From NCBI RefSeq assembly GCF_000332315.1, contig NZ_KB235942.1, positions 40,290 through 86,275 on the forward strand: a DNA stretch of 45,986 nt. Reading direction: 5' to 3'. Shown piece by piece: positions 25,716 through 33,890 of the stretch. The number at the start of each line of letters is the position of its first letter. Positions within the stretch are counted from its first letter, which is position 1. Source of the DNA: Prochlorothrix hollandica PCC 9006 = CALU 1027 (GTDB lineage Bacteria; Cyanobacteriota; Cyanobacteriia; Prochlorotrichales; Prochlorotrichaceae). A program made the position numbers and the translations under genes. The notes under the pieces are model-generated. The model worked only from the letters and a program-made list of their open reading frames with translations. It was not told the origin of the DNA and did not search any database.

Positions 25716-27089
25716 ATGTCTAGCGCCGTCCTACCCTTGCCCCGCCCCTTTGCCCCGGCTCTGCCCCCCTGGGAAAGCACCTTCCAAGCCATCATCGCCT
25801 TAGTTCAGGGGGAAATGGGGGAAGGAGAAGCCTTTCAACTGTCCCTCTGGGCCGAAGATAGTCAGTTTATTCGGTTTAACCAGGGGAAAGTGCGCCAAGG
25901 GGGGCAAGTGCTGGATGGTGCCCTGACCCTGACCTGGTTTCAGGGCGATCGCAGCGCCCACCATACCTTCCCCTTCACCGGTCAGCCGGATCTGGACCTG
26001 CCCCACTGCCGTGCTGCCCTAGCCATCCTGCGCCAGACCCTACCCCAACTGTTGCCGGATCCCTACCTGATGTGGCCCCAGGGCAAGGCCCACAGCCACA
26101 CGGTCTACAGCGGTGACCTGCTGGATCCCCAGGACGCGGCCAACGCCCTGTTAGAACCCGTGGCCGGTCTGGACTTTGTTGGCTTATACGCTGCCGGCTG
26201 TTGCATCCGTGCCCAGGCCGACTCCGCTGGGCAATACCACTGGTTCAGCAGCGACACCTTTAGCCTGGACTATTCCTGTTGGGATGGGGCAGGACAGGCC
26301 GTCAAGGGGAGCTATGCGGGACGGCAGTGGCGGGCGGCAGACTACTGGGCCAAAATCGCCGCCGATCGCCAGCAACTGCAACAACTTAACCAACCTCGCC
26401 GCACCTTACCCCGGGGCCGCTATCGCACCTACTTTGCGCCGGTGGCCGTGGCCGAACTCCTAGGAGCCGTGGCGGGATCCCTGGCGGAAGCATCCTTGCA
26501 ACGGGGAGACAGCCCCCTCCTGCCCCTCCGCCAAGGTCAGCAAACCCTATCCCCGCTCCTCAGTCTGCGGGAAAACTTTGGCTTAGGATGGGTCCCGGTT
26601 TTTAACGATCGCGGCGAAGTCGCTCCCCAAATGCTGCCCCTCCTCGATCGGGGCCACTTGGTCAATACCCTGGTCAGCAGCCGCAGCGCCAAGGAATATG
26701 GCCTGACCAGTAATGGAGCCAGCAGCGGTGAATGGCCCCGATCGCCGGAAATTCTGCCCGGAACCCTGGCCGATGCCGAAATTTTGGCCACCTTGGATCA
26801 GGGACTCTATGTGTCCAACCTCCATTATTTGAATTGGAGCGATCGCCCCGCCGGTCGCCTCACGGGCATGACCCGCTATGCCTGTTTTTGGGTGGAGCAG
26901 GGGGAGATCGTAGCCCCCATTGATAACCTGCGCTTTGATGACAGCCTCGATCGCTTTTGGGGTCACAACCTGATGGCCTTGACCCAAACCCAAGAGTTGA
27001 TCCCGGAAGTGGGAACCTATGGCCGTCGCGCCCTAGGGGGATACCGGGTTCCCGGCATGGTGGTCGAGGACTTTATTTATACGTTGTAA
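25716..27089 (+). CDS. TldE/PmbA-like protein of the TldD/PmbA family
   Basis: The 457-residue protein resembles the non-catalytic subunit of the TldD/TldE metalloprotease, which cleaves unfolded peptides and matures some ribosomal peptides. It has no HExxxH motif. It keeps the family's C-terminal domain features (RENFGLGWVPVFNDRGEVAP, GLTSNGASSGEWPRSPEI, YGRRALGGYRVPGMVVEDF). ATG 25716 is taken as start; the frame is open further upstream but that part encodes only the family B repeat and spacer. The catalytic partner tldD lies at 33891, in the same orientation but 6.8 kb away. Confidence is high for the superfamily, lower for the exact subgroup. Confidence 0.85.
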   Translation: MSSAVLPLPRPFAPALPPWESTFQAIIALVQGEMGEGEAFQLSLWAEDSQFIRFNQGKVRQGGQVLDGALTLTWFQGDRSAHHTFPFTGQPDLDLPHCRAALAILRQTLPQLLPDPYLMWPQGKAHSHTVYSGDLLDPQDAANALLEPVAGLDFVGLYAAGCCIRAQADSAGQYHWFSSDTFSLDYSCWDGAGQAVKGSYAGRQWRAADYWAKIAADRQQLQQLNQPRRTLPRGRYRTYFAPVAVAELLGAVAGSLAEASLQRGDSPLLPLRQGQQTLSPLLSLRENFGLGWVPVFNDRGEVAPQMLPLLDRGHLVNTLVSSRSAKEYGLTSNGASSGEWPRSPEILPGTLADAEILATLDQGLYVSNLHYLNWSDRPAGRLTGMTRYACFWVEQGEIVAPIDNLRFDDSLDRFWGHNLMALTQTQELIPEVGTYGRRALGGYRVPGMVVEDFIYTL

Positions 27090-27118
27090 CTTGATCCGTT
27101 TTAACGTGATGGGCTAGC

Positions 27119-27190
27119 AACTTAAGGCGGAAGAATGGGACACGGAGCGCCCCACTTCGCCATTAATCTTGTCCCGCTTTCAGCGGAAAC
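27119..27190. repeat. Repeat family D, copy
   Basis: Degenerate copy: CTTAAGGCGG, then CACGGAGCGCCCCAC, then ATTAATCTTGTCCCGCTTT. Confidence 0.7.
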
Positions 27191-27192
27191 CC

Positions 27193-27384
27193 ACGGGATG
27201 CGTTGGGGCGCATCTCGTCATTGGGGGGGCGGGATTGGATTGAAATCAGGGGAGGTCAATGCCCCCATTTTGGGTACGGGCGAAGCATGGGCGCAGGTAT
27301 TCTCTGGGTGATCACCCCAAGTTTTGCCGCCCATGCTTCGCCCCTACGATGCACCCCCCCAACCCTGACATGCGCCCGATGCGT
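27193..27384. repeat. Nested long inverted repeat
   Basis: Inner 20 bp arms GTACGGGCGAAGCATGGGCG (27274-27293) and their near-perfect complement (27328-27347). Outer arms around 27199-27227 and 27355-27383 pair GGGGCGCAT with ATGCGCCC and a G run with a C run. It could fold into a long hairpin upstream of argG. Confidence 0.7.
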
Positions 27385-27440
27385 TGTAGTCCAGGGGTTG
27401 GGGTTAACCGCCCGCTACCTGCGTCCGGGGGAAGGGCCAA

Positions 27441-27492
27441 CCCCAGATCCCTGGTTCCCCAGATCCCTGGTTCCCCAGATCCCTGGTTCCCC
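27441..27492. repeat. Short tandem repeat, 3 units of 16 bp
   Basis: CCAGATCCCTGGTTCC units in the spacer upstream of argG; each unit is internally palindromic around ATCCCTGG. Confidence 0.75.
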
Positions 27493-27631
27493 ACCCCGGC
27501 AATTCGTATCAGATTTAACAAAACCTTGACATCCCCCCTTGCGGATAGCCAAAGCCTATTGCTCTAATGGGGAGTTGGACATCTGCCCTAAACCAGAGTC
27601 CTCCACTATTCACCATTCAGGAACAAACGCC

Positions 27632-28840
27632 ATGGGTCGCGCAAAAAAGGTTGTCTTGGCATATTCAGGGGGCGTTGATACGTCCGTTTGTATTCCCTAC
27701 CTCAAGGAGGAGTGGGGGGTGGAAGAAGTAATTACCCTGGCGGTGGACCTGGGGCAGGGGGCAGAACTGGAACCCGTTAAGCAAAAGGCGCTGGACTCTG
27801 GTGCCTCCATTTCCTTGGTGGAAAACGCCCAAGCTAGCTTTGTGGCCGACTACGCTTTCCCCGCTCTCCAGGCTAACGCCCTCTACGAAAACCGCTATCC
27901 CCTGTCCACAGCCATTGCCCGTCCCCTCATCGCCAAGCTGCTGGTGGATGCTGCCGAAAAATATGGTGCCGATGCGGTGGCCCATGGTTGCACCGGCAAA
28001 GGCAATGACCAGGTGCGGTTTGATGTGTCCATCGCGGCCCTGAACCCCACCCTTAAAGTCCTAACCCCGGCGCGGGAGTGGGGCATGAGCCGGGAGGAAA
28101 CCATTGCCTATGGGGAGCGCTTCGGCATTCCGACCCCCGTTAAAAAGTCTTCCCCCTATAGTATCGACTCTAACCTGCTGGGTCGCGCCGTGGAAGCGGG
28201 TCCCCTGGAAGATCCTTGGACTGAACCCACCGAGGATATTTACACCATGACCCGATCGATCGCCGATGCCCCCAATGAACCGGAATATCTGGAACTGGGC
28301 TTTGAGAAGGGGATCCCCGTCACGGTCAACGGCGAAGCCCTCGATCCCGTTACCCTGATGGAGCGGATTAATGAAGCCGCTGGCCGCAATGGCATCGGTC
28401 GCATCGACATGATTGAAAACCGCCTCGTGGGCATCAAGTCACGGGAAATCTACGAGACCCCTGGTCTCTTAGTGTTGATCGATGCTCACCGGGATTTGGA
28501 AAGTCTGACCTTAACGGGGGATTTGACCCAATACAAGCAAGGCATCGAGCAAACCTATTCCCAACTGATCTACAACGGTCTCTGGTATAGCCCCCTCAAG
28601 GAAGCCTTGGATGGATTCATCCAAAAAACCCAGGAGCATGTCACCGGCACCGTTCGTCTCAAGCTCTTTAAGGGCAATTGCGCTGTGGCCGGTCGCAAAT
28701 CCGCTAATTCCCTCTATTCCATGGATCTGGCCACCTATGGAGCCGAAGACACCTTCGACCATAAAGCCGCTGAGGGCTTCATTTATGTCTGGGGGATGCC
28801 CACCCGGGTCTGGTCCCAGAAACGCCGTGATGGGGTGTAG
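27632..28840 (+). CDS. argG: Argininosuccinate synthase
   Basis: Joins citrulline and aspartate using ATP in arginine synthesis. The 402-residue protein begins [18 protein letters not shown] with the PP-loop SGGVDTS at residues 12-18. It has [17 protein letters not shown], the nucleotide and citrulline-binding [14 protein letters not shown], and the [19 protein letters not shown] segment. The C-terminal [13 protein letters not shown] is as in cyanobacterial homologues. ATG 27632 gives the usual length; the frame is open for 31 codons upstream without a good start. It stands alone, as is common for argG in cyanobacteria. Confidence 0.98.
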   Translation: MGRAKKVVLAYSGGVDTSVCIPYLKEEWGVEEVITLAVDLGQGAELEPVKQKALDSGASISLVENAQASFVADYAFPALQANALYENRYPLSTAIARPLIAKLLVDAAEKYGADAVAHGCTGKGNDQVRFDVSIAALNPTLKVLTPAREWGMSREETIAYGERFGIPTPVKKSSPYSIDSNLLGRAVEAGPLEDPWTEPTEDIYTMTRSIADAPNEPEYLELGFEKGIPVTVNGEALDPVTLMERINEAAGRNGIGRIDMIENRLVGIKSREIYETPGLLVLIDAHRDLESLTLTGDLTQYKQGIEQTYSQLIYNGLWYSPLKEALDGFIQKTQEHVTGTVRLKLFKGNCAVAGRKSANSLYSMDLATYGAEDTFDHKAAEGFIYVWGMPTRVWSQKRRDGV

Positions 28841-28935
28841 ATCCCAGGCTTAAATCGTTCCTCAAACAGGGGTAGGGTCGGGGGGGATGAGCCACGCTAA
28901 ACGGCCAGACCCCTCTGCCTTGCCCCTGCTGCGAT

Positions 28936-28963
28936 TTGCACAGGATGCTGAACACGATATACA
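28936..28963 (+). promoter_or_regulatory. Candidate promoter of cutA
   Basis: TTGCAC and TATACA separated by 16 bp, ending 25 bp before the cutA ATG, which has a GGGAGAGA ribosome site. Confidence 0.35.
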
Positions 28964-28988
28964 TACCCGTTGAGGGAGAGATTGAGCC

Positions 28989-29321
28989 ATGACTCCTGAT
29001 CCTGCCGACTATGGTTTAATTCTGACCACCACCGCCTCCCAAGAGTCTGCGAAGGCGATCGCCCAAACCTTGGTCACCGCTAAACTGGCCGCCTGCGTCA
29101 GTCTCTTTCCCATCCACTCCCTCTATACCTGGCAAGATTCCCTGGAAGCCACCGACGAGTGGCAACTGTTGATTAAAGCTGATCTGCGCCAGTTTCAGGC
29201 TATCTCGGCCCTAGTTCAGGATATTCACCCCTACACTGTCCCCGAACTGATCGCCCTCCCCCTAACGGCGGCTGCCCCTGCCTATCTCCAATGGTTGGCC
29301 ACTCAAACCACAATTCCCTAA
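28989..29321 (+). CDS. cutA: CutA1 divalent-cation tolerance protein
   Basis: The 110-residue trimeric CutA-family protein shows LAACVSLFPIHSLYTW (metal-site cysteine and aromatic core) and LLIKADLRQFQ. It ends with the signature IHPYTVPELIALPL and YLQWL. CutA proteins are very stable trimers linked to copper and other metal tolerance, although the physiological role is unclear. The stop codon lies within a 21 bp direct duplication. No metal-transport gene is adjacent. Confidence 0.95.
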   Translation: MTPDPADYGLILTTTASQESAKAIAQTLVTAKLAACVSLFPIHSLYTWQDSLEATDEWQLLIKADLRQFQAISALVQDIHPYTVPELIALPLTAAAPAYLQWLATQTTIP

Positions 29322-29344
29322 TTTCAAACCACAATTCCCTAATT
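29303..29344. repeat. Direct duplication, 2 units of 21 bp, over the cutA stop
   Basis: TCAAACCACAATTCCCTAATT occurs twice head to tail. The first unit encodes the last residues (QTTIP) and the stop of cutA. Confidence 0.85.
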
Positions 29345-29547
29345 CCACAACTTCTTTCGTTCCACGGTCTCTTAAGCCTGAGGGACTGGCACAACTGGCC
29401 AGAACCCCACACCCTTTGTTGCTGTCCCCGATCCCTGCTCCCTGGTTTTTAAATTTTTATGAAGCAATATAGGAATTTACCCGCCCCAAAACCCGTCAAG
29501 GGGAGTTTCTAGGCAAAATCAAGCCTAAGTCCTGAAAAAGGGAAAGG
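29345..29547. other. Intergenic stretch
   Basis: No gene seen. A short phrase near 29378-29411 (CCTGAGGGACTGGCACAACT and following GGCCAGAAC) recurs at 31367-31395, so it is a further dispersed repeat fragment. Confidence 0.4.
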
Positions 29548-29576
29548 TTGACAATCAAATAAAAAACAGTAACAAT
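29548..29576 (+). promoter_or_regulatory. Candidate promoter of the DUF4278 gene
   Basis: TTGACA and AACAAT spaced by 17 bp in a locally AT-rich stretch. This would leave a leader of about 140 nt before the gene. Confidence 0.4.
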
Positions 29577-29720
29577 AGATACAGAAACAAAGTAACGTTC
29601 ATCCTCTTTAATCCAGCTATCAAGCAGCATTAAGGGGACGGAAGTAGGGAGTTATCCCGAAGGAACGCGCTTCAGAGGTTAAACCTGATCTGAATCGTGT
29701 GTTCAAGGAGATTAGACATT

Positions 29721-29891
29721 ATGCATATGACATATCGCGGTGTGAGCTATGAGCCGAATGCTCCCCACATTGAACTGAAGGAAGAACAAGTCGTAGGTCA
29801 TTATCGGGGACGGGAATTACATTTTCGGACATTACTGAACAATCCTGTCCTTCAGCCCGCATTTCATCTGGTATATCGAGGTATTGGTTAA
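29721..29891 (+). CDS. DUF4278 small protein
   Basis: The 56-residue protein starts MHMTYRGVSYEPNAP, the opening that defines the cyanobacterial DUF4278 family, and continues with HYRGRELHFRT and a C-terminal HLVYRGIG that echoes the start. Function is unknown. Family members are small, probably soluble, and frequent in cyanobacteria, where several respond to stress (general recollection). The ATG has CAAGGAG upstream; the second ATG two codons later is the usual family start and could be used instead. Confidence 0.85.
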   Translation: MHMTYRGVSYEPNAPHIELKEEQVVGHYRGRELHFRTLLNNPVLQPAFHLVYRGIG

Positions 29892-29946
29892 AGGGTTTAT
29901 TCCCTCCCCAATCCAGGATTAGCCCAAATGCGTTGTTCCCCTCAAC

Positions 29947-30018
29947 GGGTTTCTCCTTAAAGCGGGACAAGATTAACGGGACAGTGGCACACCCCGCGCT
30001 CCACTGTCCCGGCTTAAG
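29947..30018. repeat. Repeat family D, copy
   Basis: GGGTTTCTCCTTAAAGCGGG...GATTAACGGGACAGTGG...CCACTGTCCCGGCTTAAG. It abuts repeat A copy 4, so its GTTGATACCC end is missing. Confidence 0.8.
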
Positions 30019-30302
30019 GTAACTATTCAGAGGGGGACGAAGTTAATAGGGTTTCAGCCTGACGATCGCCGGTCAGGATCGTCTCAAAGGGGTTCAGTTT
30101 ACTGGGGAACCATCGACATCGGGTAGGGTTCTCGCCCCCGTGCCGACCCTCTTGGTGGCCCACAACCGGGGCAACCACGGGGGGATTGCCCCTACCAAAA
30201 TTTGGGGGATCTGCCAACGCGAAATGGACCCTCTTCCATCGCCTCAGGTCTGTTTTTTGGAGCCTGAAACCCTCATTCTCCCGTGACCCCCTGAATCATT
30301 AC
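30019..30302. repeat. Repeat family A, copy 4 (long form)
   Basis: 284 bp with ends GTAACTATTCAGAGGG and CCCCCTGAATCATTAC and one 58 bp-type internal module (GGGGCAACCACGG/GGATTGCCCC). It again touches a family D element. The flanks show no target duplication. Confidence 0.8.
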
Positions 30303-30347
30303 AACCCTCGCAATCCCGTTACGAGTTTGCGTTGTTTCAGGGACTTG

Positions 30348-30450
30348 TACAGCAACCCTAAATCAGTTGTAAGCATCTCGATGGCTGAAACCCTTGGTGT
30401 GGTGTGCCCCCGGAGGGGGCACACCACACGACCCATTTAGGACTGCTGTA
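30348..30450. repeat. Repeat family B, copy 7
   Basis: TACAGCAACCCTAAATCAG...AGGACTGCTGTA with central stem GTGTGCCCCCGGAGGGGGCACAC; nearly identical to copy 6. Confidence 0.88.
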
Positions 30451-30553
30451 TCCGTCAGTCAGCCTCAAACCCTTAGGATCGAGGCAGGAAGGGTTAGTCC
30501 AATTGAATGGGCTAATCAGCACCAGAACCGGGTAGATCGTCCCCCGGCTGGGG

Positions 30554-30805
30554 TTAGCGGGTACTGCCGCCAAAGCGTCGCATCGGTAAGTATTTCATCG
30601 AATCGATCATCAGCAGATCATCCTGCACCCCTGGGGAATCTGAGGTTAAAAAGCTGGATTCGAGAAAAGAAGAGGAGGAAAACCCAGGGAACGAGCTGAG
30701 GGTCAGCGGAGTGGAGACAGCAGCATGATACAGCAATAGCAAAGCTAAACAAGAGACCGTAAAGCACCAGATAATCGAGGACAGTCTAGGCAAAGAGCTA
30801 TCCAT
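30554..30805 (-). CDS. Possible small membrane or exported protein
   Basis: An 83-residue frame begins MDSSLPRLSSIIWCFTVSCL with one hydrophobic helix (residues 9-25), then a serine-rich linker and a polar tail PGVQDDLLMIDSMKYL. A TAAGGA ribosome site lies 5-6 nt before the ATG at 30805, which is why I keep it. I do not recognise the family, and composition alone does not prove it is coding. It lies in a repeat-rich gene-poor stretch (29892-31758). Confidence 0.35.
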   Translation of the reverse strand: MDSSLPRLSSIIWCFTVSCLALLLLYHAAVSTPLTLSSFPGFSSSSFLESSFLTSDSPGVQDDLLMIDSMKYLPMRRFGGSTR

Positions 30806-30981
30806 AAGATCCTTAGGTAAATTGGAGAGCAGGGAAAACACTAGTGAACTGACTCGTTCGCCACGATGCTGGGTGACACCAGCAGGCTACCTGAAGCTCA
30901 TTTAGCTATGCAGGGCAACGTTGATAGGGCAAGGGACTGATCAAAGATCTAGGTGAAATCTTGACTCAGGGGGAGCCTAGA

Positions 30982-31083
30982 GACAGCCATCCTCAATCAG
31001 TTGTCAGGATCTCGATCGCTGAAACCCTTGGCGTAGTGTGCGCCCGGAGGGGACACAGCCCACAACTATCTCGGACTGCTGTA
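30982..31083. repeat. Repeat family B, copy 8 (degenerate)
   Basis: ACAGCCATCCTCAATCAG...CGGACTGCTGTA; the central stem is damaged (GTGTGCGCCCGGAGGGGACACAG). Confidence 0.7.
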
Positions 31084-31403
31084 GATGTTTAGAAAAGTCC
31101 CTGGCAGACCATTGGCTGCATCAGTTAATTAGGTTTTTTTCTGAATCCTTAGATACAAGAATGTTACAACTCATTCAAAGTCATAACCCATTACCTTTTA
31201 TCCTAATGGATCCCTCCGCCATGAAGGATGGGGGGTCTTACCCCTCCCTCTGATTAGTGCAGGAAAGTCTGGGATGGCTATAACCTAGACAGGATAGGAA
31301 CCTCAGCTCCTGGGGTTCAACATCGGTACCGTGGGAATTTGTACTATGGAACTCCGTATATTTGACTCCTGAGGGACTGACAAAACTAGCCAGAACTCAA
31401 TCT
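31084..31403. other. Gene-free stretch
   Basis: No convincing gene or RNA. A CCTCCGCCATGAAGGATGGGGGGT stem-like stretch near 31211-31235 is the only structure noticed, plus a repeat fragment shared with 29378. Confidence 0.3.
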
Positions 31404-31488
31404 CAACAGTAGGGTCAGCATAGGGTCAGCATAGGGTCAGCAACAGTAGGGTCAGCAACAGTAGGGTCAGCAACAGTAGGGTCAGCAA
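31404..31488. repeat. Short tandem repeat of AACAGTAGGGTCAGC
   Basis: Units of 15 bp mixed with shortened ATAGGGTCAGC units, five to six copies. Confidence 0.8.
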
Positions 31489-31542
31489 ACCTGACCCTGC
31501 TCTGCCACGGGGGAGAGGAAGCCGGACTGTTGTATCCCTTTT

Positions 31543-31602
31543 AAGGCAGACTTTTCTAGGGCAGACTTTTCTAAGGCAGATTTTTCTAAGGCAGATTTTT
31601 GC
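31543..31602. repeat. Short tandem repeat, 4 units of 15 bp
   Basis: AAGGCAGACTTTTCT units with small changes, located about 150 bp upstream of the DUF3084 gene. Confidence 0.8.
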
Positions 31603-31758
31603 TGGCGGATCGACCCGATCTGCCGCAGCGGGGATTCCCCATCCCACTATCCGACTATTCTTTTAGGGAGGAGTTGATTTAGGGGAGCGTCGATCGAGGG
31701 CGATCGCCACCCCAGGGATCACGACTGTTCACCTTGGCTCTCAAGATTTTGGCTATCC

Positions 31759-33123
31759 ATGGCAGGCTATATTCTCGTTCTTTCAGTCCTCATCCTCGGT
31801 GGAGTGATTGCCACTGTGGGCGATCGCCTGGGGACCAAGGTGGGCAAAGCAAGGCTCAGCCTGTTCAACTTACGTCCCCGCGACACCGCCGTCGTGATCA
31901 CGATCCTGACGGGGGGAGTGGTGTCTGCCACCACCCTGGGGATCCTGTTTGCTGTTAATAAAGAACTGCGGGGGATCTTCCAGTTGGAGGAACTGGAGTC
32001 CCAGCGGGAGACGGCCCAGGCCGAGTTGGAACAGGTGCGCCAGGAAAAAACCGCCATTGAAGCAGCCTTGACCCAAGCCCAGGATCAGCAACGGGAAGCC
32101 CAGGCCCAACTGACCACCATTAACCAGTCCCTAGACCAAGCCAAGGAACGCCAAGCGACGACGGAAGCCCAACTGAAAACCGTGGCGGGGCAGGCAACGG
32201 GTTTACGCCAAGAAGCCGCCATGCTCCAGGCGGAAGCGGATGAACTGATGCAACAGCGCGATCGAGTCCAAGCCCAAATTGAACAGCGCGATCGGGAAAT
32301 CCAAAAGCAGGAAGCTCTCCTGGCGGCAGGTCAAGCCCAAATCGCAAAGGGCCAAGCCCAAATCGCGGCAGGTCAAACCCAAATTGATCAGTTGGAAACC
32401 GCCCAGCAGTTTCTGGCCCAGGAGGTGCAGCAACTGGAGCAAAATTATCGCTTGTTGCAAACGGGCAGTGTGGTGTTGGCCCGAGGTCAGGTGCTGTCCA
32501 CCGCTGTAATCCAAAGCCCTAGCCGTCAACAAAGCCGGGATCTGCTGGATCAGGTGCTGCAACAGGCTAATCAGGTGGCCCAGCAACAAATTCGCCCCGG
32601 CACCGACAGCGCCGATGAACCGGTGATTCAGGTGCCCTTGGCGGAGGTGGATCGCCTCATTGATGAACTCAGCAACGGTCAACCCTCTGTGGTGCGGGTG
32701 TTGGCGGCTCGCAACTCTGTCCTGGGGGACAGTCGGGTGCAAGTGGTGTTGGAGGTCAGCCCCAATCGTCTGATTTTCCAGGCGGGGGAAGTGGTGGCCA
32801 ATGCTTCGACGGATCCCACCCAAATGGACATTAATCAATTGCGGCAGCGCTTGGATTTGCTGTTGGCGGCCTCCCAGTTCCGGGCGGAACGGGCGGGGAT
32901 TGTCTCGGAAGGGGTGCCCCTGCGGGTGCAAACCTATGTCCAGTTTTTAGAACAGTTAGCTACCCAGGAGCAACCCCTCACGATCCAAGCGGTGACCCCG
33001 ATGCCGATCTACACCGTCGGTCCGTTACGTTTGCAGTTTATTGCCCTCGATCGTGATAACCATGAAGTTTTCCGCAGCCTCGAACCCGCCTCCTCCCTGG
33101 ATCCCAACGGTGCTGGGTTTTGA
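31759..33123 (+). CDS. DUF3084 membrane-anchored coiled-coil protein
   Basis: The 454-residue protein has two N-terminal hydrophobic segments (residues 3-21 and about 44-67). Between them lies the signature GDRLGTKVGKARLSLFNLRPRDTA, seen in cyanobacterial DUF3084 proteins. A long coiled coil (about 75-235) is rich in Q, E and A with repeats such as GQAQIAKGQAQIAAGQ. A C-terminal globular domain ends in AVTPMPIYTVGPLRLQF. Function is unknown; the layout suggests a membrane-tethered scaffold. Its 3' end overlaps the start of the RNase H-fold gene by about 60 bp, an arrangement I believe is conserved in cyanobacteria. Confidence 0.9.
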   Translation: MAGYILVLSVLILGGVIATVGDRLGTKVGKARLSLFNLRPRDTAVVITILTGGVVSATTLGILFAVNKELRGIFQLEELESQRETAQAELEQVRQEKTAIEAALTQAQDQQREAQAQLTTINQSLDQAKERQATTEAQLKTVAGQATGLRQEAAMLQAEADELMQQRDRVQAQIEQRDREIQKQEALLAAGQAQIAKGQAQIAAGQTQIDQLETAQQFLAQEVQQLEQNYRLLQTGSVVLARGQVLSTAVIQSPSRQQSRDLLDQVLQQANQVAQQQIRPGTDSADEPVIQVPLAEVDRLIDELSNGQPSVVRVLAARNSVLGDSRVQVVLEVSPNRLIFQAGEVVANASTDPTQMDINQLRQRLDLLLAASQFRAERAGIVSEGVPLRVQTYVQFLEQLATQEQPLTIQAVTPMPIYTVGPLRLQFIALDRDNHEVFRSLEPASSLDPNGAGF

Positions 33124-33529
33124 TCCCGGACGGGATAAGTGTGGGGTGGCGGTGATGACGGGAGAGACGCTGCACTATCATCAGGTGGTGCCCGCTTTGG
33201 CGGCGATCGCCACCCTGGATCACCTCATTGCCCACTGGAGGGTGGATCGGCTGGTGTTGGGGGATCAAACCACGGCGAAACAATGGCGATCGCGGTTGAC
33301 CCAAGATCTCCAGTCTTGCCCGCCGTTAACGTTGGTGGATGAGCGCTACACCACCCTGGAGGCCCGCGATCGCTATTGGCAGATGTACCCGCCCCAGGGG
33401 CTAACTCGCCTCTTGCCCCAGGGCTTACGGCACCCCCCCCGCCCCATCGATGACATTGTGGCCATTCTCTTAATCGAACGCTATCGATCGCGTCTGGCAT
33501 CCAGTCAGGAATCCGGTTTGATACCCTAA
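33062..33529 (+). CDS. RNase H-fold (YqgF/RuvC-like) protein
   Basis: The 155-residue protein has VLGFDPGRDKCGVAVM with the first catalytic aspartate, LVLGDQT, the glutamate strand LVDERYTTLEARDRYW and the final PIDDIVAILLIERY carrying the last acidic residues. This is the pattern of YqgF/RuvX-type Holliday-junction or pre-rRNA nucleases. It is a divergent cyanobacterial member, so the substrate is uncertain. ATG 33062 lies inside the end of the DUF3084 gene, implying translational coupling; a TTG at 33041 is also possible. The stop codon is part of an 11 bp tandem repeat. Confidence 0.83.
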   Translation: MKFSAASNPPPPWIPTVLGFDPGRDKCGVAVMTGETLHYHQVVPALAAIATLDHLIAHWRVDRLVLGDQTTAKQWRSRLTQDLQSCPPLTLVDERYTTLEARDRYWQMYPPQGLTRLLPQGLRHPPRPIDDIVAILLIERYRSRLASSQESGLIP

Positions 33530-33567
33530 CGCCACCCTAACGCCACCCTAACGCCACCCTAACGCCA
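33524..33567. repeat. Short tandem repeat, 4 units of 11 bp, over a stop codon
   Basis: CCCTAACGCCA units; the first contains the last proline codon and TAA stop of the RNase H-fold gene. Confidence 0.85.
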
Positions 33568-33680
33568 CCCTCAAGACAAGGGCTGAGTAATAGGCCGGGG
33601 CGCACCTTTCCCAGAACCCAGGACGGGGCGTAAACGTCCAGGGGTTTCGAGCTAGTTTCAATCCACCGCAGAACGCCACA

Positions 33681-33860
33681 GAGCACATTGACAGAGCACA
33701 CTGACAGAGCACACTGACAGGGCACACTAACAGGGCACACTAACAGGGCACACTAACAGGGCACACTAACAGGGCACACTAACAGGGCACACTGACGGGG
33801 CACACTGACGGGGCACACTAACAGGGCACACTAACAGGGCACACTAACAGGGCACAATGG
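33681..33860. repeat. Short tandem repeat, 13 units of 13 bp plus a partial
   Basis: GAGCACACTGACA changes gradually to GGGCACACTAACA from left to right, exactly 13 bp each with no spacers. It ends 31 bp before the tldD start, so it replaces much of the expected promoter region. Confidence 0.9.
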
Positions 33861-33890
33861 GAGAGAGTCATACGAGGCTAAACCGCGCCC

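Noticed and set aside
33681-33860. CRISPR array
   Set aside because: Units are 13 bp and contiguous, with no spacers and no cas genes nearby. The same holds for 75-306 and 11158-11415.
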